Assembly (NCBI GenBank): GCA_028290305.1
Contig: JAQGKC010000364.1
Location: 1-36,498 of the forward strand
Length of the DNA: 36,498 nucleotides
DNA from: Bradyrhizobium sp.
GTDB lineage: Bacteria; Pseudomonadota; Alphaproteobacteria; Rhizobiales; Xanthobacteraceae
Direction: 5' to 3'
This document shows positions 33,815-36,498 of the stretch, in pieces. The first letter of the stretch is position 1, and every line of letters starts with the position of its first letter. The translations under genes were made by a program, and so were the position numbers. A model generated the notes under the pieces. The model worked only from the letters and a program-made list of their open reading frames with translations, was not told where the DNA came from and did no database searches.

Positions 33815-34978
33815 CTACCACTTAAACTCCACGCCAAGCGTTCCCTGATGCGACTGGATCGCGGCGCGAAACTTGCCGTCGTAATTGACATAGACGCGCG
33901 CCGTGTCGCTCAGGCTGAGGGACGCGGAAGCGCCGGCGTCGGCGCCATACTGGCTTTCGCCAATGCCCTGCAGTGTGATGCTTTCGGGGCCGAGGCTGAC
34001 GACGATCGAGCTGAAATTCTGCGAGACGTTGTCGACGAATTTGCCATAGGCGGACAGGTCGAGAATCTTTCGATCGAAAATCCAGTAATGCCCGATCTCC
34101 GCGCCCAGCAGGATCCGCGAACGCTCCACCGTTGTGCCGCTCGCCATCACCGGGTCGAGACCGCCCACTTCCTGGAACGATCCGGTCATGGCGCGCACAT
34201 ATTCGAAGGCAGCCTTCGGCACGATGCGGCTCTGGTCCAGGTTCCAGTAATAGCTGAGCTCGGTCAGCGCGCCGTCGATTTGGGCAGTGTAGCCGGCGCT
34301 GGCGGTGCCGAGCCCGGTGTCGCGGCTCGAATCGATTTTTCCAAAACCATGGACCAGCGCCACAGCCCAGGTCCACGGTCCCTTGTCCACCGAGGCGTTG
34401 AAGCCAAGCTGGGTGAGATCGAGCGCTGCCGACTGCAGCGCCAGCGGGACGTCGATTGAAGTGCGGCTTTGGTCAACGGAGAACCCGACATTGACGCCGG
34501 GCGCGATGCTCGCCCCGAACCCCGCAACGCCGCCCCAGGTCTGACGCCGGTCGCCGACGAAATCGCCCTGCGCACCGGTGGTGGCCGAGATTCCATAGGC
34601 CTCCCCCCAGGTTCGGAAATGCGGCGCATCCGTTGCCTCGGAGGCGCCGCCGCCGCCCGGATTACTCCGCAAGGCGCTGCCGAACCCGTGTGTCGCCTGA
34701 TTTCCAAGGCGCTCGAGGAAATTGCTGCCGAGGTTGGTCACGGCCGCGCCGGCCGACATATCGGAATTGATACTGGCTAGCGACGGCGTCGGTGTGGGGA
34801 CGGGTGCCGGCGGCGCCGGGGGTGCTGGCGGCGCGGGAGGAGCCGGAGGCGCGGGCGCGCGCTGAGCCTGAGCGGAGGTTGACGCCACCGCCACGGCGAG
34901 CGCGACAACGATCGCGCCTACATGCCATCCGCCGGGCCGGGCCTCGTTTGCTGGCGGAGACCGCCAAGAGCAGCGCAT
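33815..34978 (-). CDS. Autotransporter-type outer-membrane beta-barrel protein without passenger
   Basis: A 387-aa outer-membrane protein. A signal peptide (to AQAQ) precedes a (PPAPPA)n linker of about 25 residues and a short 60-residue region. The rest is an autotransporter beta-domain (FRTWGEAYGISATTGAQGDF, GVNVGFSVDQSRTSIDVPLA, VYVNYDGKFRAAIQSHQGTL) ending GVEFKW, the terminal aromatic needed for BAM recognition. There is no passenger domain, so it may be a stand-alone barrel with only the Pro-rich stalk outside. ATG at 34978 with GGAA upstream. The linker is coded by a GC-rich tandem repeat that may vary in length by slippage. Confidence 0.88.
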   Translation of the reverse strand: MRCSWRSPPANEARPGGWHVGAIVVALAVAVASTSAQAQRAPAPPAPPAPPAPPAPPAPVPTPTPSLASINSDMSAGAAVTNLGSNFLERLGNQATHGFGSALRSNPGGGGASEATDAPHFRTWGEAYGISATTGAQGDFVGDRRQTWGGVAGFGASIAPGVNVGFSVDQSRTSIDVPLALQSAALDLTQLGFNASVDKGPWTWAVALVHGFGKIDSSRDTGLGTASAGYTAQIDGALTELSYYWNLDQSRIVPKAAFEYVRAMTGSFQEVGGLDPVMASGTTVERSRILLGAEIGHYWIFDRKILDLSAYGKFVDNVSQNFSSIVVSLGPESITLQGIGESQYGADAGASASLSLSDTARVYVNYDGKFRAAIQSHQGTLGVEFKW

Positions 34979-35295
34979 ATTGCCATTTCCAAAAGGAGCG
35001 CCAGCTCGACAAAATGTTAAATTCCTATCGGCTGGTGCCGATTTGTCCCGAGTTCTCCCGAAGCGTCAATCGGTCATGGTCGCCGGCAAGAGCCAATTAC
35101 CGGGCATTGTTGTTCCGCTGCCACAGGTCGTGATGGGCGGTCTTCGTCGCCGACCCGATTTGTCGAGCCGCGCCAGAAGCTTGCTAACTCACAAAATTCG
35201 TGTTGCAATATCCGGCACAATCGGATTTAGGCCGTTCGACTGTGCGTTTCGCGACTAAGAAATTCAGCAGACATCCGGAAGCCCGCTTGTGGCGT
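34979..35295. promoter_or_regulatory. Intergenic region with candidate cold-shock promoter
   Basis: No supportable gene. TTGCTA-N17-TGCAAT near 35181-35209 could serve as a sigma-70-type promoter for the cold-shock gene, giving a leader of roughly 130 bases. The match is weak. Several AT-rich stretches (35190-35215) contrast with the GC-rich surroundings. Confidence 0.3.
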
Positions 35296-35326
35296 GGCAC
35301 GCAAAAAGCGTGGCCGCGTCTTTTTT
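35296..35326 (+). promoter_or_regulatory. Leader hairpin with U tract before the cold-shock gene
   Basis: GGCACGC-AAAAA-GCGTGGCC (one bulge) is followed by GCGTCTTTTTTA, placed only 24 bases before the ATG. An alternative pairing of AAAAAGCG with CGCGTCTTTTT is possible. It looks like an attenuator or a temperature-sensitive structure. Cold-shock genes often have structured leaders that control translation. Confidence 0.5.
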
Positions 35327-35349
35327 ATGTCTAGACCAGGAGACAGGCG

Positions 35350-35553
35350 ATGCAAAAAGGCACCGTCAAGTGGTTCAACCCGACAAAGGGTTATGGGTTC
35401 ATCAAGCCGATGGTCGGCGATAAGGACGTGTTCGTCCATATCTCGGCGGTCGAACGTGCTGGGCTCTCTACCCTCAACGAAAACCAAGTTATCGAATACG
35501 ACCTCGTGGAGAATCGCGGCAAGACTTCCGCGGAGAATCTGAAGGTCTCGTAA
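35350..35553 (+). CDS. Cold-shock domain protein (CspA family)
   Basis: A 67-aa single cold-shock domain. The RNA-binding motifs RNP1 (KGYGFIKP) and RNP2 (VFVHISAV) are intact in MQKGTVKWFNPTKGYGFIKP and GDKDVFVHISAVERAG. It binds single-stranded RNA/DNA and melts RNA structure. Start supported by CCAGGAGACAGGCG. A strong terminator follows at 35589-35617, so it is a single-gene transcript. Which of the several csp paralogs of a typical rhizobial genome this is cannot be told. Confidence 0.97.
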   Translation: MQKGTVKWFNPTKGYGFIKPMVGDKDVFVHISAVERAGLSTLNENQVIEYDLVENRGKTSAENLKVS

Positions 35554-35588
35554 GCTTCGTCACGATGCGCGCAAGCATTCCTGATGTA

Positions 35589-35617
35589 CCCCCGGCCTCT
35601 GCCGGGGGATTTTTATT
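35589..35617 (+). terminator. Intrinsic terminator of the cold-shock gene
   Basis: CCCCCGGC-CTCT-GCCGGGGG, a perfect 8-pair stem with a 4-base loop, followed by ATTTTTATT. It ends the csp transcript. On the other strand it lies downstream of purN but has no U tract in that direction. Confidence 0.92.
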
Positions 35618-35661
35618 GCTCGCCGCCTAACTGGCGTTGCCCCCTCCCTCCGAGCAAGAAC

Positions 35662-36315
35662 CTAGCCAATGCCGGGCGAAATCAGGCTCGCGCCGGAGTC
35701 TGTGCCGCCGACTGCCTTGCAGGTATTGCCCTCGATCCGGATCCGGCCACCGGCCACCAGCCGCAGCGCGGCAGGGTAGATGCGGTGCTCGATCGCAAGG
35801 ATACGCTCCGCCAGCCTCTCGGGTGTGTCGTCGTCGCGAACCTCCACCGCGCCCTGCATCAGGATCGGGCCGGCGTCCGTTTCCGGGATGACAAAATGCA
35901 CGGTTGCGCCCGAGATCCTCACGCCGGCGCGCAGCGCCTGGGCCTGCGGTTCGAGCCCGGGAAACGACGGCAGCAGCGAGGGATGAACATTGAGCATGCG
36001 ACCGTACCAGCGCTGCACGAATTCAGCGGTGAACAACCGCATGAAGCCGCCCAGGCAGATCAGGTCGATTCGGTGCTGGTCCAGCGCCGCCTGCAGCACC
36101 GCCTCGAATGCCGCGCGATCCTTGCCGAACGGTTTGCTTTCGATGACGCGCGTCGCAATGCCGCTGGCGACTGCTTTTTCCAGCCCGCCGGCATCGGCCC
36201 GGTTGGAAATGACGAGAACAATCTCGGCTGGAAAATCCGCCGCCGCCGCAGCCTCGATCAGCGCGGCCATATTTGATCCGCGCCCCGAGATCAGGATTGC
36301 GACACGGCGTTTCAT
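35662..36315 (-). CDS. purN: Phosphoribosylglycinamide formyltransferase (GAR transformylase)
   Basis: A 217-aa enzyme of purine synthesis that formylates GAR with 10-formyl-THF. Seen: MKRRVAILISGRGSNMAALI (phosphate loop), ICLGGFMRLFTAEFVQRWYG, MLNVHPSLLPSFPG with catalytic Asn109 and His111, and VIPETDAGPILMQG with Asp147. Length and motifs are standard. It lies four bases after the purM stop and must be in the same operon. The start at 36315 is sound. The 25-residue C-terminal tail (GGTDSGASLISPGIG) is a common alphaproteobacterial extension. Confidence 0.97.
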   Translation of the reverse strand: MKRRVAILISGRGSNMAALIEAAAAADFPAEIVLVISNRADAGGLEKAVASGIATRVIESKPFGKDRAAFEAVLQAALDQHRIDLICLGGFMRLFTAEFVQRWYGRMLNVHPSLLPSFPGLEPQAQALRAGVRISGATVHFVIPETDAGPILMQGAVEVRDDDTPERLAERILAIEHRIYPAALRLVAGGRIRIEGNTCKAVGGTDSGASLISPGIG

Positions 36316-36319
36316 GGCC

Positions 36320-36498
36320 TCACCGGGAAAGATCGAGATGACCGTTATAGACCACGCGGTGTTCGCCTGCGACCGGGATCACCTCGCCCAGCAGGGTGAC
36401 GGTCTCGCCGGCTTCGGTGAGGATCCCGCTGACCCGTTCGATCGCGTCCGGTTTGACGATAGCGATCATGCCGATGCCGCAGTTGAAGGTGCGCAGCA
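36320..36498 (-). CDS. purM: Phosphoribosylformylglycinamidine cyclo-ligase, C-terminal part
   Basis: Partial gene that runs off the window. The visible C-terminus includes RTFNCGIGMIAIVKPD, the strongly conserved PurM signature, and ends VVYNGHLDLSR followed by TGA. The enzyme closes FGAM to AIR with ATP. The frame begins with a partial codon at the window edge. purN follows four bases on, a usual order in this group. Confidence 0.95.
   Translation of the reverse strand, partial: LRTFNCGIGMIAIVKPDAIERVSGILTEAGETVTLLGEVIPVAGEHRVVYNGHLDLSR

Overview
The window is ordinary chromosomal DNA of a Bradyrhizobium-type alphaproteobacterium (Nitrobacteraceae, Hyphomicrobiales). This rests on the high G+C, the type II glutamine synthetase with a divergently placed DUF2735 gene, the many small lineage-type secreted and membrane proteins, and the imperfect palindromic intergenic repeats of a kind I associate with Bradyrhizobium genomes. 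I see no tRNA, rRNA, CRISPR array, insertion sequence, prophage or integrase.

Layout. 0-3.3 kb, all minus strand: a royal-jelly/yellow-family secreted protein behind a 49-aa ORF, a Sel1-repeat protein and a ModA-like binding protein. 3.3-5.5 kb: glnII with a sigma-54-type promoter, DUF2735 facing away, a two-way terminator and an MliC-like protein. 5.7-11.6 kb: single enzymes and hypotheticals (IphP-type phosphatase, SGNH hydrolase, SDR, DUF2161 nuclease-fold protein, ABM monooxygenase, GNAT, PaaI thioesterase). 11.8-17.8 kb: DUF805 protein, a 54-aa membrane protein, an orphan BtuF-like protein, an M20 deacylase, a coupled 50-aa/DUF6719 pair, two paralogous secreted micropeptides and CreA. 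18-22.9 kb: a two-domain L,D-transpeptidase, glutathione peroxidase, polysaccharide deacetylase with a reductase-like gene, and DoxX. 23-30.4 kb: conserved core genes maeB, aspS, selO and rnd. 30.4-33.8 kb: two head-to-head 57-aa ORFs, then a three-gene set (two GNAT-fold proteins and an isochorismatase-fold protein that has lost catalytic residues) divergent from a LysR regulator. 33.8-36.5 kb: a passenger-less autotransporter barrel, a cold-shock gene with a structured leader, purN and the end of purM.

How genes work together. glnII and DUF2735 probably share nitrogen control. purM-purN form a purine operon. aspS-maeB are co-oriented, with selO and rnd on the other side. The best candidate for an undescribed system is the LysR/GNAT/GNAT/dead-hydrolase module at 30.87-33.78 kb. 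Its gene order, translational overlap and active-site losses are visible directly, but its function is not known to me. Several genes shorter than 60 codons were recovered by reading the gaps by hand.
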